Notes: generated from the sequence alone by a model not told the origin. DNA of 9,348 nucleotides from DATDAH01 sp036525535 (GCA_036525535.1 DATDAH010000331.1:1-9348), one strand, 5' to 3'. Counted from the first letter of the stretch, positions 1-5,877 are shown. Translations and numbers: made by a program.

Positions 1-216
1 CTTGACCGCGTGCCGCTTCACCTTCACCGGGTGGAGGTGGTACAGGACGCTGTTCATGATGACGTAGGACCGGTTCCGGGGGCTGTCCGTGTAGCCCTTC
101 CGGAAGATCGAGCCGGGTCGGAAGATCGAGCTCCAGACCTGACCACCCTGGAGGTCGTCGAGCTTCTGGCCGACCAGCTCGCCCGCATTGGGCCGCTTCG
201 CGATTTCTTTCGCCAC
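1..216 (-). CDS. Cytochrome b (bc/b6f-type complex), N-terminal fragment
   Basis: These are the first 72 residues of a cytochrome b; the rest lies beyond the left edge. The visible part is the soluble N-terminal stretch before the first helix: a short basic leader, then WSSIFRPGSIFRKGYTDSPR and VLYHLHPVKVKRHAVK. The HLHPVKV segment just before helix 1 is typical of b6f-like cytochrome b proteins of Gram-positive and Chloroflexi-type complexes. The haem-ligand helices are not in the window. The protein would oxidise menaquinol in the membrane and pass electrons to a Rieske protein and cytochrome c. The GTG start at 216 is chosen because AAGGAG lies 10 bases upstream and the conserved part begins soon after. 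It follows the ferredoxin gene by 27 bases, so the two are probably co-transcribed. The family call rests on a short fragment but the motif is distinctive. No Cys is present in the 72 residues. Confidence 0.8.
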   Translation of the reverse strand, partial: MAKEIAKRPNAGELVGQKLDDLQGGQVWSSIFRPGSIFRKGYTDSPRNRSYVIMNSVLYHLHPVKVKRHAVK

Positions 217-226
217 GGTGAGGGGG

Positions 227-232
227 CTCCTT
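227..232 (-). promoter_or_regulatory. Ribosome binding site of cytochrome b gene
   Basis: AAGGAG on the minus strand, 10 bases before the GTG at 216, inside the 27-base gap after the ferredoxin stop. It supports GTG 216 as the start and independent ribosome loading for cytochrome b. Confidence 0.65.
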
Positions 233-243
233 GATCTACCTGG

Positions 244-660
244 TCAGCCGAGGCGCATGCCGTAGGCGTAACCGTGGGCGTTGGTGCGCTGGTGGGCGTC
301 GCCGGTGGAGGCGGGGGCGCCGATCTTCCCCAGGATGATGACTCCGGTCGGGCAACGATCGACGCACAGGGCGCACCGGGTGCAGACGTCGTCGTCGATC
401 GTGAAGATCACGTGGTCACTGGGGTCCAAGCCGGGCAGCTCGGTGCCCATCGACTCGTCGATGGCGTCGGGCGTGACCATGTGGATGCACTTCCACGGGC
501 AGATGTCCACGCAGCCCTCGCACATGATGCACTCGGACTGGTCGATGTGGATGAACTGCTTGGGCTTGACCACCTGACCGAGCCATGCCGCGTCCACTTC
601 CTGCAGGACGTAGTCGGCCCGGAACTCGGGCATCGGGGGATTGGCGTCGGTGGTCGTCAT
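244..660 (-). CDS. 2x[4Fe-4S] ferredoxin in the cytochrome b operon
   Basis: A 138-residue soluble protein with two classic [4Fe-4S] motifs: CIMCEGCVDICP (Cys 44, 47, 50, 54) and CTRCALCVDRCP (Cys 93, 96, 99, 103). An extra Cys58 sits just after the first motif. The two motifs are about 38 residues apart, longer than in small bacterial 2[4Fe-4S] ferredoxins. A 40-residue N-terminal extension and a 35-residue Gly/Ala-rich tail flank them. There is no signal peptide, Tat motif or membrane helix, so it should sit on the cytoplasmic side. The gene lies 4 bases after the three-helix membrane protein and 27 before cytochrome b, so it is probably an operon member. A GAGG 9 bases upstream is a modest ribosome site for ATG 660. 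Family knowledge supports low-potential electron transfer. A role as a partner or subunit of the cytochrome b complex is inference from gene order. It is not a Rieske protein: no CxH motif is seen. Confidence 0.9.
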   Translation of the reverse strand: MTTTDANPPMPEFRADYVLQEVDAAWLGQVVKPKQFIHIDQSECIMCEGCVDICPWKCIHMVTPDAIDESMGTELPGLDPSDHVIFTIDDDVCTRCALCVDRCPTGVIILGKIGAPASTGDAHQRTNAHGYAYGMRLG

Positions 661-664
661 CGGC

Positions 665-1093
665 TCACGCCTCGGCCTTGACGAGGGGTCGGCCGTAGTC
701 CGACGTCACGGTCTCGGCGACGGGCTCGGCCTTGCCCCGGCTCTGCCAGGAGGACCAGACCTTGGCCCAGACGATCACGTACACGACGTTGATGTTGACC
801 ACCATGATGTCCCGGAGCGCCGAGTACGGGATGACGAAGGGGAGGTTCTCGAGGATGGATCCGGGTCCGACCAGGTACTTGTCGACCCTCCAGGCGAGGC
901 CGGAGTCGGCGTACAGGATCCACTGGTGCGGGACCACGCCGAAGCACCAGAAGAGGGCGAGGAAGACGTAGACGGCGCCGGCCATCGACTCGCCCCAGGT
1001 GCCCTTGGGGTCGACCGGGCGACGGTGCATGTAGAAGATGCCCCCACCGATGAGGGCGATGCTGACGAGCACGGAGGCAACGAACGCAACCAC
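665..1093 (-). CDS. Three-helix membrane protein, putative bc-complex accessory subunit
   Basis: I do not recognise a named family. The 142-residue product has three likely membrane helices, at about residues 3-22, 36-60 and 93-115. Between helices 2 and 3 is a loop with several aromatic residues; after helix 3 comes a charged 27-residue tail. With helix 1 acting as an uncleaved anchor, the termini lie on opposite sides of the membrane. There are no haem-binding CxxCH or Fe-S Cys motifs; Cys50 in helix 2 is the only Cys. It is the first gene of the ferredoxin-cytochrome b operon, with only 4 bases before the ferredoxin. The GTG start at 1093 is fixed by a near-perfect Shine-Dalgarno 7 bases upstream. 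A structural or quinone-site subunit of the same complex is a reasonable inference from position and topology, but no catalytic role can be read from the sequence. Confidence 0.8.
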   Translation of the reverse strand: MVAFVASVLVSIALIGGGIFYMHRRPVDPKGTWGESMAGAVYVFLALFWCFGVVPHQWILYADSGLAWRVDKYLVGPGSILENLPFVIPYSALRDIMVVNINVVYVIVWAKVWSSWQSRGKAEPVAETVTSDYGRPLVKAEA

Positions 1094-1100
1094 CTGCCTG

Positions 1101-1110
1101 TCACCTCCTC
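1101..1110 (-). promoter_or_regulatory. Strong Shine-Dalgarno before GTG 1093
   Basis: GAGGAGGTGA on the minus strand, 7 bases before the GTG at 1093. This is the strongest ribosome site in the window and decides the start of the membrane protein gene. Confidence 0.8.
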
Positions 1111-1136
1111 GGGGTCTGGGTCACCGGTTCCGACTT

Positions 1137-1152
1137 CGTGAACGCAATCACA
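1137..1152. promoter_or_regulatory. CRP/GlxR-like palindromic operator
   Basis: The 16-mer CGTGAACGCAATCACA fits the CRP-family pattern TGTGA-N6-TCACA with one mismatch in ten (C for T at the first base). The base pair just outside (T1136/A1153) extends the symmetry. It lies in the divergent region between the respiratory operon (minus) and the cytochrome c gene (plus). The centre is about 51 bases upstream of GTG 1093 and 187 upstream of the cytochrome c start. In actinobacteria, CRP-family regulators such as GlxR of Corynebacterium are known to control respiratory-chain genes. The regulator itself is not in this window. Confidence 0.5.
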
Positions 1153-1165
1153 ATCGTCGGGCCCA

Positions 1166-1171
1166 AGGCTA
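1166..1171 (-). promoter_or_regulatory. Candidate -10 box for the cytochrome b operon
   Basis: TAGCCT on the minus strand fits the actinobacterial TANNNT -10 pattern, and the same hexamer occurs before hemB and the kinase gene. Transcription would start near 1159, leaving a leader of about 65 bases and placing the CRP-like site just downstream of the start point. I see no good -35 box at 16-18 bases, so this is weakly supported. Confidence 0.3.
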
Positions 1172-1293
1172 GCCGCCGGGCCTCGATCTGTGGTCTAGCA
1201 CGGCACCCCCGGCCGAAACACATCGGGAGCGGGCCTCCCTCCAGGCGGCGAAAAGGGCGCCCGGCTGCTTGGTCCCGGGCGGTGGGGTGGGCC

Positions 1294-1299
1294 TAGAGT
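1294..1299 (+). promoter_or_regulatory. Candidate -10 box for the cytochrome c gene, within an inverted repeat
   Basis: TAGAGT fits TANNNT and lies about 33 bases before the cytochrome c start. A weak TTGGTC at 1269-1274 is 19 bases upstream as a possible -35 box. The hexamer lies between the arms of a perfect 8-base inverted repeat, GCTTGGTC (1267-1274) and GACCAAGC (1300-1307), whose centres are 33 bases apart. Confidence 0.35.
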
Positions 1300-1322
1300 G
1301 ACCAAGCCCACGCAGACTCACC

Positions 1323-1327
1323 GGAGG
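1323..1327 (+). promoter_or_regulatory. Ribosome binding site deciding the cytochrome c start
   Basis: GGAGG ends one base before ATG 1329 and four bases before GTG 1332. The spacing is too short for the ATG and only just adequate for the GTG, so the GTG is preferred. Confidence 0.5.
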
Positions 1328-1331
1328 CATG

Positions 1332-2066
1332 GTGACCGAGGTTCCCGACTATCTGCTCCAGCGCTCGCGTGAGCGCCGTGCCGCCCTCGGTCTCGGCGGC
1401 GACGAGGAGGGTGGTGCCCTCGCCGCCAGCGGCGACGCCGGCGGAGATGCCCCGGCCACCACGTCCGCCGCCGCGGGCACCCCCGCCGTGGCCGCCCCGG
1501 CCCCGATCGCCCCGGGCGTGCCCGACCCGGAACCGTCGGCCCCCCCACCCAACGTCCAGGCCGCCCTGCGGCGCAAGCGGGTCCCGATCTGGGCCCTGCC
1601 CGTGATCGTGCTCCTCCCCCTCTGGGGGTACGTCTACGCCGGCACCCTCGAGCCCCCGACCAGCGAGGCCCTCGGCGCCCTCGACGTGGGGGCCACCGTC
1701 TACGGCAAGTGCGCCAGCTGCCACGGCGCCACCGGCGGTGGGGGGGTCGGCCCCGCCCTCGACACCGTGGGCGAGACGTTCAGCGATCCCGCCACCCACG
1801 CCCAGTGGGTCAGCCTCGGCTCGACCGGGTGGGCCGCCGAGGTCGGCGACACCTACGGCGACGGCAGCAAGCCCGTCGGCGGCGGCATGCCCGCCTGGGC
1901 CGACGAGCTCACGCCCGAGGAGCTCATGTCCGTCGTGGCCTACGAGCGCTCCGAGTTCGGCGGCCTCGACCCGGTCGAGGAAGGGCTGATCGACGAGGAG
2001 GGCAACCTCCTGGTGGTCTACGACCCGGAGACGGGCGAGCTCGTCGACGCTCCCGTCGCCGGCTGA
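1332..2066 (+). CDS. Membrane-anchored mono-haem cytochrome c
   Basis: A 244-residue c-type cytochrome. After a basic N-terminal segment (PDYLLQRSRERRAALG) comes an Ala/Pro/Gly-rich, probably disordered linker to about residue 78. One membrane helix follows at about 84-104 (VPIWALPVIVLLPLWGYVYA), then an outer-face cytochrome domain. The haem site is CASCH at 127-131; Met186 in GGGMPAWAD is the likely sixth ligand, followed by the typical C-terminal helix. An acidic tail of about 35 residues ends the protein. The topology is N-terminus in, haem domain out. It would carry electrons from the quinol-oxidising complex to a terminal oxidase. It is divergent from the membrane protein-ferredoxin-cytochrome b operon and two bases before the reductase gene. 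An ATG at 1329, one codon earlier, is the alternative start. The long cytoplasmic N-terminal arm is unusual for a small cytochrome c. Confidence 0.88.
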   Translation: MTEVPDYLLQRSRERRAALGLGGDEEGGALAASGDAGGDAPATTSAAAGTPAVAAPAPIAPGVPDPEPSAPPPNVQAALRRKRVPIWALPVIVLLPLWGYVYAGTLEPPTSEALGALDVGATVYGKCASCHGATGGGGVGPALDTVGETFSDPATHAQWVSLGSTGWAAEVGDTYGDGSKPVGGGMPAWADELTPEELMSVVAYERSEFGGLDPVEEGLIDEEGNLLVVYDPETGELVDAPVAG

Positions 2067-2068
2067 CG

Positions 2069-3325
2069 GTGGCCCCGGACGCTGACGTCCTCATCGTCGG
2101 CGGGGGTCCGGCCGGAGCAGCCTGCGGCTACTGGTTGGCCAAGGCCGGCCACGACGTGCTGATCGTCGAGCGCAAGGCCTTCCCCCGCGAGAAGACCTGC
2201 GGCGACGGCCTGACCCCGCGGGCGGTGTACCAGCTCGAAGAGATGGGTCTGGCCGGTGGGCTGGAGCAGTACCACCGCTACGAGGGGCTGCGGGCCCTGG
2301 CCCACGGCATCACCCTCGAGATGAACTGGCCCGACCACCCGGTCTTCCCGAGCCACGGCTACGTCGTGCGCCGCCGGGACCTGGATCAGATGGTGGCCGA
2401 CCACGCCGTGGCCGCCGGCGCCCGCCTGCGCACGCAGTGCGAGGCCGTAGCCCCCTTGCTGAAGGATGGCCTGGTCAGGGGCGCTGAGGTCAAGGACGGC
2501 GCCACCGGCCGGACCGAGGAGATCACGGCCCGCTTCGTGGTCGTGGCCGACGGGGCCAACAGCCGCTTCGGCCGGGCGCTCGGCACCGCCCGGGACCGCA
2601 GCTACCCGCAGGGCATGGCCCTCCGCGGCTACTACGAGAGCCCGCGGCACGACGACCCGTGGATCGAGAGCGCGCTCGACATGGTCGACCGCAACGGCAA
2701 CTCCCTCCCCGGCTATGGCTGGATCTTCCCGGTCGGCGACGGGACGATCAACGTGGGCGTGGGCCTGCTGTCCACCTTCCGCGACTACCGCAGCATCAAC
2801 ACCAGCCACCTGCTCGACGAGTTCGCGCTCACCGCCCCGGGCTACTGGGAGATCGGGCCCGAGACCAAGGTGGGCGAGGCCACCGGCGGGCGCTTGCCCA
2901 TGGCCGGCTCGGTGTCACCGAAGGTGGGACCGAGCTGGATCGTCATCGGTGACGCCGCCGGCTCCATCAACCCGTTCAACGGCGAGGGCATCGACTACGC
3001 CTACGAGACCGGACGCATGGCCGCCCGCCTGCTCGACGCGTCGCTGGTCACCGGCGACGCCCGGGCGCTGCAGACCTACCCGCAGCTGCTGGACGACGAG
3101 TACGGGCTCTACTTCCGGGTGGCCCGAGCCTTCACCAAGATCATCGGCCGCCCCGCCCTCATGCGGGAGCTGACCCGGGTCGGCATGCACAGCCAATCCC
3201 TCATGGAGTGGGTGCTGCGCATCATGGCCAACCTCCTGCGGGAGGACGAGCTCGGCCCCGCCGAAGCGGCCTACCGCTCCGTGGCCCGGATCGCCCGCAT
3301 GGTCCCGGAGCGCCCCGCGGCCTAG
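2069..3325 (+). CDS. Geranylgeranyl-reductase-family FAD oxidoreductase (possible menaquinone-tail reductase)
   Basis: A 418-residue flavoprotein of the geranylgeranyl reductase family. In order: the dinucleotide-binding GGGPAG at 11-16 and a Glu ending strand 2 (VERK); the family's CGDGL at 44-48; the second FAD motif ADGANSRFGR at 160-169; the substrate-cavity motif YGWIFP at 216-221, matching the family's YxWxFP; and GDAAGSINPFNGEG at 294-307, which binds the FAD ribityl-phosphate part. The C-terminal 110 residues are helical. Known relatives saturate isoprenoid double bonds: mycobacterial MenJ reduces one unit of the menaquinone tail, while others act on chlorophyll or archaeal lipid precursors. 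Next to quinol-oxidising complex genes, menaquinone is the likeliest substrate (inference). The GTG start at 2069 is two bases after the cytochrome c stop with no clear ribosome site, suggesting translational coupling. The reading frame stays open upstream but is out of register with the real cytochrome c frame. Confidence 0.88.
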   Translation: MAPDADVLIVGGGPAGAACGYWLAKAGHDVLIVERKAFPREKTCGDGLTPRAVYQLEEMGLAGGLEQYHRYEGLRALAHGITLEMNWPDHPVFPSHGYVVRRRDLDQMVADHAVAAGARLRTQCEAVAPLLKDGLVRGAEVKDGATGRTEEITARFVVVADGANSRFGRALGTARDRSYPQGMALRGYYESPRHDDPWIESALDMVDRNGNSLPGYGWIFPVGDGTINVGVGLLSTFRDYRSINTSHLLDEFALTAPGYWEIGPETKVGEATGGRLPMAGSVSPKVGPSWIVIGDAAGSINPFNGEGIDYAYETGRMAARLLDASLVTGDARALQTYPQLLDDEYGLYFRVARAFTKIIGRPALMRELTRVGMHSQSLMEWVLRIMANLLREDELGPAEAAYRSVARIARMVPERPAA

Positions 3326-3328
3326 CCG

Positions 3329-4351
3329 TCACGCGAAGCACCGGTCACCCCGGTCACGGAGGAGGCGGAGCCAGCCGATCGCGGAGGTGTCGCCGAACTC
3401 AGGCTGAAGGTACAGGTCCGAGTGCTGGCAGCGGGCGCCGTAGGCCACCATCGCCAAGTTGGCGGCGTCGAGCGCCTCCCGCTCGTCCGCATCGAACGGC
3501 CGGCCGCGGGCCGACTCGTAGTCGGCGACGAAGGCGAACATCTCCTCCACCGTCGGTGGTGGATCCTCGTCCGCCGCCTCCCAGTCGATGCAGAACCCGC
3601 CGGCAGCGTTGCCCACGATCACCGGCTCGGGCGCGGTCGCCAGCGAGTCCCAGTCGTAGATGGCCGCGATCTCGCCGTCACGAAAGGCCAAGTTCTGGAC
3701 CCGCCAGTCGAAGTGACCGATCTGGTCGCCTCCCCGGGTGGGGCGCAGCCGCCGCTGCGCAGCCGCGAAGTGGCGGTCGATCCACTCGGCGCCGACGCTC
3801 GTGGCCTCGAAGTCGAACCGGAGGCTGTGGGGCTCGGGCCACATCGGCGCTCCATCCGGTCGGAGGACGAGGGCACGGCCGACCTCGGCCGGCAGCGGGG
3901 CGGCGGCCTCGACGAGGCGATGCAGGCCGACCGCCATCGTCGTGCGTGCGGCCGGGTCGTGACCGTCGGTCGCGGTTCCACCGAGGTGCTCCTCGACCGT
4001 GGCCACACCTCTCCCCAACGGGGTCGGGCCGAGGAGCGGTCGCGGCACGGGGAGGCCGGCGACGGCCAGCTCGACCTGGACCTCCTGTGTCGCGGCCAGC
4101 CGCGCCGCCGATGCGTGCCAGCGATGGACCTTGATGACCACGTCCCGACCGTCGGCCAGGTGCAGGCCGACGACGAGGCCGACACCGGGCGCATAGAGGA
4201 TCCCCGCGACCGGGCGGCCGAGGGTCTCGTCGCAAAAGGCCTCGATCAGGGCGGCGACGGCCGCGGGGTCGTCGGTGGCGAACAGGTCGAGCTCGAGACG
4301 GCCGTCCCAGACCTCGATCGCCTCCCGGGCGAGCGCCTCCAGCGCCGTCAT
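3329..4351 (-). CDS. Aminoglycoside-phosphotransferase-fold small-molecule kinase, substrate unknown
   Basis: A 340-residue protein with the APH/choline-kinase fold. VVIKVHRW at 71-78 carries the ATP-binding Lys74. The catalytic loop GHFDWRVQN at 212-220 gives Asp215 and Asn220 (the family's H-x-D-x4-N), and IYDWDS at 231-236 gives the metal-binding Asp233. All key kinase residues are present, so it should be active. A helical N-terminal lobe of about 45 residues precedes a short strand-rich ATP lobe. The family includes kinases of sugars, choline, homoserine and antibiotics; nothing here points to resistance. It follows zwf by 37 bases, so a sugar-related substrate is possible but unproven. 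ATG 4351 is chosen because the region upstream in this frame is the zwf gene; no Shine-Dalgarno precedes it, but a TAGCCT box lies 8 bases before. Its stop is three bases from that of the convergent reductase gene. Base composition matches its neighbours. Confidence 0.82.
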   Translation of the reverse strand: MTALEALAREAIEVWDGRLELDLFATDDPAAVAALIEAFCDETLGRPVAGILYAPGVGLVVGLHLADGRDVVIKVHRWHASAARLAATQEVQVELAVAGLPVPRPLLGPTPLGRGVATVEEHLGGTATDGHDPAARTTMAVGLHRLVEAAAPLPAEVGRALVLRPDGAPMWPEPHSLRFDFEATSVGAEWIDRHFAAAQRRLRPTRGGDQIGHFDWRVQNLAFRDGEIAAIYDWDSLATAPEPVIVGNAAGGFCIDWEAADEDPPPTVEEMFAFVADYESARGRPFDADEREALDAANLAMVAYGARCQHSDLYLQPEFGDTSAIGWLRLLRDRGDRCFA

Positions 4352-4359
4352 GGCCGCGA

Positions 4360-4365
4360 AGGCTA
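4360..4365 (-). promoter_or_regulatory. Candidate -10 box for leaderless kinase transcript
   Basis: TAGCCT on the minus strand ends 8 bases before ATG 4351. The eight bases TAGCCTTC are identical, at the same distance from the ATG, to those before hemB. There is no Shine-Dalgarno between box and start. It lies in the 37-base gap after zwf, giving the kinase a possible promoter of its own. Confidence 0.4.
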
Positions 4366-4388
4366 TGCCTGCCCCCGCTCGACCCGGA

Positions 4389-5792
4389 CTACGCGGGAAT
4401 CGGGTCGGCCCAGCCGCCGTAGGGCTCAGCCAGGGCGGCGGCCTCCTCGGGGCCCCAGGTCTGGCGCTCGTAGAGGTGGACGGGGTCGGGATCGGCGATG
4501 AGGCGGCTGACCAGGCGCCACTGCTCGGCGATGGTGTCGGCCCGGCCGAAGCGGCGGGGATCGCCGTCCATGGCGTCCTCGAGGAGACGCTGGTAGGCCT
4601 CCTGCCGCCGCCCGAAGACCTGCTCGTACTCGACCGCCAGGTCGACGGCCTCGCTGACCATGCGGTCGCCCGGCTCCTTGGAGAAGAGGTGCAGCACGAC
4701 GCCGTCGGTCGGGCTGATGCGGAAGCGGATCCGGTTGGGCTGGGGTGCCGGGCTGGCGGGGTCGACGAACAGGAGGCGGGGCGGCTCATGGAAGGTCACC
4801 ACCGCCTCGGTGGCCGACGCCGGCATCTCCTTGCCCGAACGGATGAGCCAGGGCACACCGGACCACCGCCAGGAATCGATTTCGAACCGGAGAGCGGCGA
4901 AGGTCTCGATGTCGGAGCCGGGGGTCACGCCGGGCTCGTCCACGTACCCCCGGTACTGGCCCCGCACCATGTGGCTGGGGTCCAGGGTGCGTATCTGCCG
5001 GAACACCTTCACCTTCTCGTCCCGCAGGGCGTCGGCCCCGTCCCCCGCCGGTGGCTCCATGGCCAGCAGGGCCACGATCTGCAGGAGGTGGTTCTGGATG
5101 ACGTCGCGGACCGCGCCCGCGCTGTCGTAGAACGCGCCCCGCCCCTCGACGCCGAAGTCCTCGGCCATCGTGATCTGGACGCTGGACACGAAGTTGCGGT
5201 TCCAGACCGGCTCGAGGAGCGAGTTGGCGAACCGGAACACGAGCAGGCTCTCGACCGACTCCTTGCCCAGGTAGTGGTCGATGCGGAAGATGTCCTTCTC
5301 GGCGAAGGCCTGGTGGAGGACCCCGTTGAGCTCCTCGGCCGACTCGAGGTCCCGGCCGAACGGCTTCTCGACCACGACCCGGGCGTTGCCCGTGCAGTGG
5401 GCGGCGTGGAGGCCCTGGACGACGTCGTCGAAGAGGGCCGGGGGGATGGCCAGGTAGTACAGCGGCCGATCACAGCCCTCGGCGCCGATGGCTTCGGCCA
5501 GACGGGCGTAGGTGTCGGCCTGGCGGTAGTCGCCGCTGACGTAGCTGATGCGGGGCGCCAGGTCGGCCCAGATCGCTTCGTCGATCTCGGTCTTCGCGAT
5601 GATCGCCTCCCGGGCGTGCTCCCGGAGCTGGTCGACCGTCCAGTCCCGGGAGGCCACCCCGAGTACGGGCGCGTCGCCGAGGGTGCCGTTCTTGGCCATC
5701 TCGTAGACGGCCGGGAAGATCTTCTTCACGGCCAGGTCGCCGGTGGCGCCGAACAGCACCAGGGCGTCGTTGCGGGAGGGCTCGTCGGTCAC
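4389..5792 (-). CDS. zwf: Glucose-6-phosphate 1-dehydrogenase
   Basis: Zwf oxidises glucose 6-phosphate to 6-phosphogluconolactone with NAD(P)+, opening the oxidative pentose phosphate pathway in the cytoplasm. The 467-residue product begins with the nucleotide-binding motif GATGDL (15-20; usually GASGDL). It has EKPFGRD at 142-148, the active-site signature RIDHYLGKE at 170-178 and FYDSAGAVRDVIQNH at 221-235. It is shorter than the usual 490-515 residues and closer to the short mycobacterial Zwf1 type. The GTG start at 5792 is secure: an in-frame TAG lies three codons upstream and the conserved region begins within ten residues. There is no clear Shine-Dalgarno, only a run of G. The gene is 116 bases after hemL and 37 before the kinase. 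Neither 6-phosphogluconolactonase nor opcA is in the window. Cofactor preference cannot be told from what I see. Confidence 0.96.
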   Translation of the reverse strand: MTDEPSRNDALVLFGATGDLAVKKIFPAVYEMAKNGTLGDAPVLGVASRDWTVDQLREHAREAIIAKTEIDEAIWADLAPRISYVSGDYRQADTYARLAEAIGAEGCDRPLYYLAIPPALFDDVVQGLHAAHCTGNARVVVEKPFGRDLESAEELNGVLHQAFAEKDIFRIDHYLGKESVESLLVFRFANSLLEPVWNRNFVSSVQITMAEDFGVEGRGAFYDSAGAVRDVIQNHLLQIVALLAMEPPAGDGADALRDEKVKVFRQIRTLDPSHMVRGQYRGYVDEPGVTPGSDIETFAALRFEIDSWRWSGVPWLIRSGKEMPASATEAVVTFHEPPRLLFVDPASPAPQPNRIRFRISPTDGVVLHLFSKEPGDRMVSEAVDLAVEYEQVFGRRQEAYQRLLEDAMDGDPRRFGRADTIAEQWRLVSRLIADPDPVHLYERQTWGPEEAAALAEPYGGWADPIPA

Positions 5793-5798
5793 GCCCCC

Positions 5799-5804
5799 GT
5801 TCTA
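5799..5804 (-). promoter_or_regulatory. Candidate -10 box for leaderless zwf transcript
   Basis: TAGAAC on the minus strand ends six bases before GTG 5792. The 15 bases before this start (CGGTAGAACGGGGGC) match those before the DUF885 gene at 14 of 15 positions and at the same distance. Start-proximal placement suggests transcription beginning at or next to the start codon. No good -35 is seen. Confidence 0.45.
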
Positions 5805-5856
5805 CCGCCTAGGACCTCGGCAAACAGGTGCGGCCGTCGCGGGATGAACGGGAGGC

Positions 5857-5877
5857 TCGCCTCGCTGCGCTCGGCGA
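5857..5877 (-). repeat. Small imperfect hairpin and direct repeat in the hemL-zwf gap
   Basis: On the minus strand TCGCC-GA-GC-GCA-GC-GA-GGCGA forms a 5-base-pair stem, a tandem G-A mismatch, two more pairs and a three-base loop. No U-run follows, so it is not a classic intrinsic terminator. The plus-strand 9-mer TCGCCTCGC at 5857-5865 recurs at 5900-5908. The rest of the 116-base gap (5793-5908) shows nothing else except the candidate zwf promoter. Confidence 0.35.

Noticed and set aside
10..234. Small plus-strand ORF at the left edge
   Set aside because: The opposite strand encodes the recognisable cytochrome b N-terminus with a ribosome site. The plus frame has no support.
1709..2068. N-terminal extension of the reductase frame over the cytochrome c gene
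   Set aside because: The extension is an Arg-rich out-of-frame reading of the cytochrome c gene. The FAD-binding strand starts right after GTG 2069.
3341..3357. Tandem CCGGTCAC repeat
   Set aside because: Both copies lie within the kinase coding region near its C-terminus, where they encode an RDRGDR-like stretch. Two copies are no more than local coding repetition.
3208..4134. Arg/Pro/Ser-rich 308-codon plus-strand frame across the reductase end and the kinase
   Set aside because: It spans two better-supported genes in other frames and its composition is typical of a GC-rich shadow frame.
3329..4351. Antibiotic resistance gene
   Set aside because: The fold is shared with many metabolic kinases, base composition matches the neighbours, and no mobile element or other resistance gene is present.
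4352..4789. N-terminal extension of the kinase frame into zwf
   Set aside because: The extra 146 residues are Ser/Pro/Arg-rich, an out-of-frame reading of the zwf C-terminus. Kinase-like sequence begins at ATG 4351.
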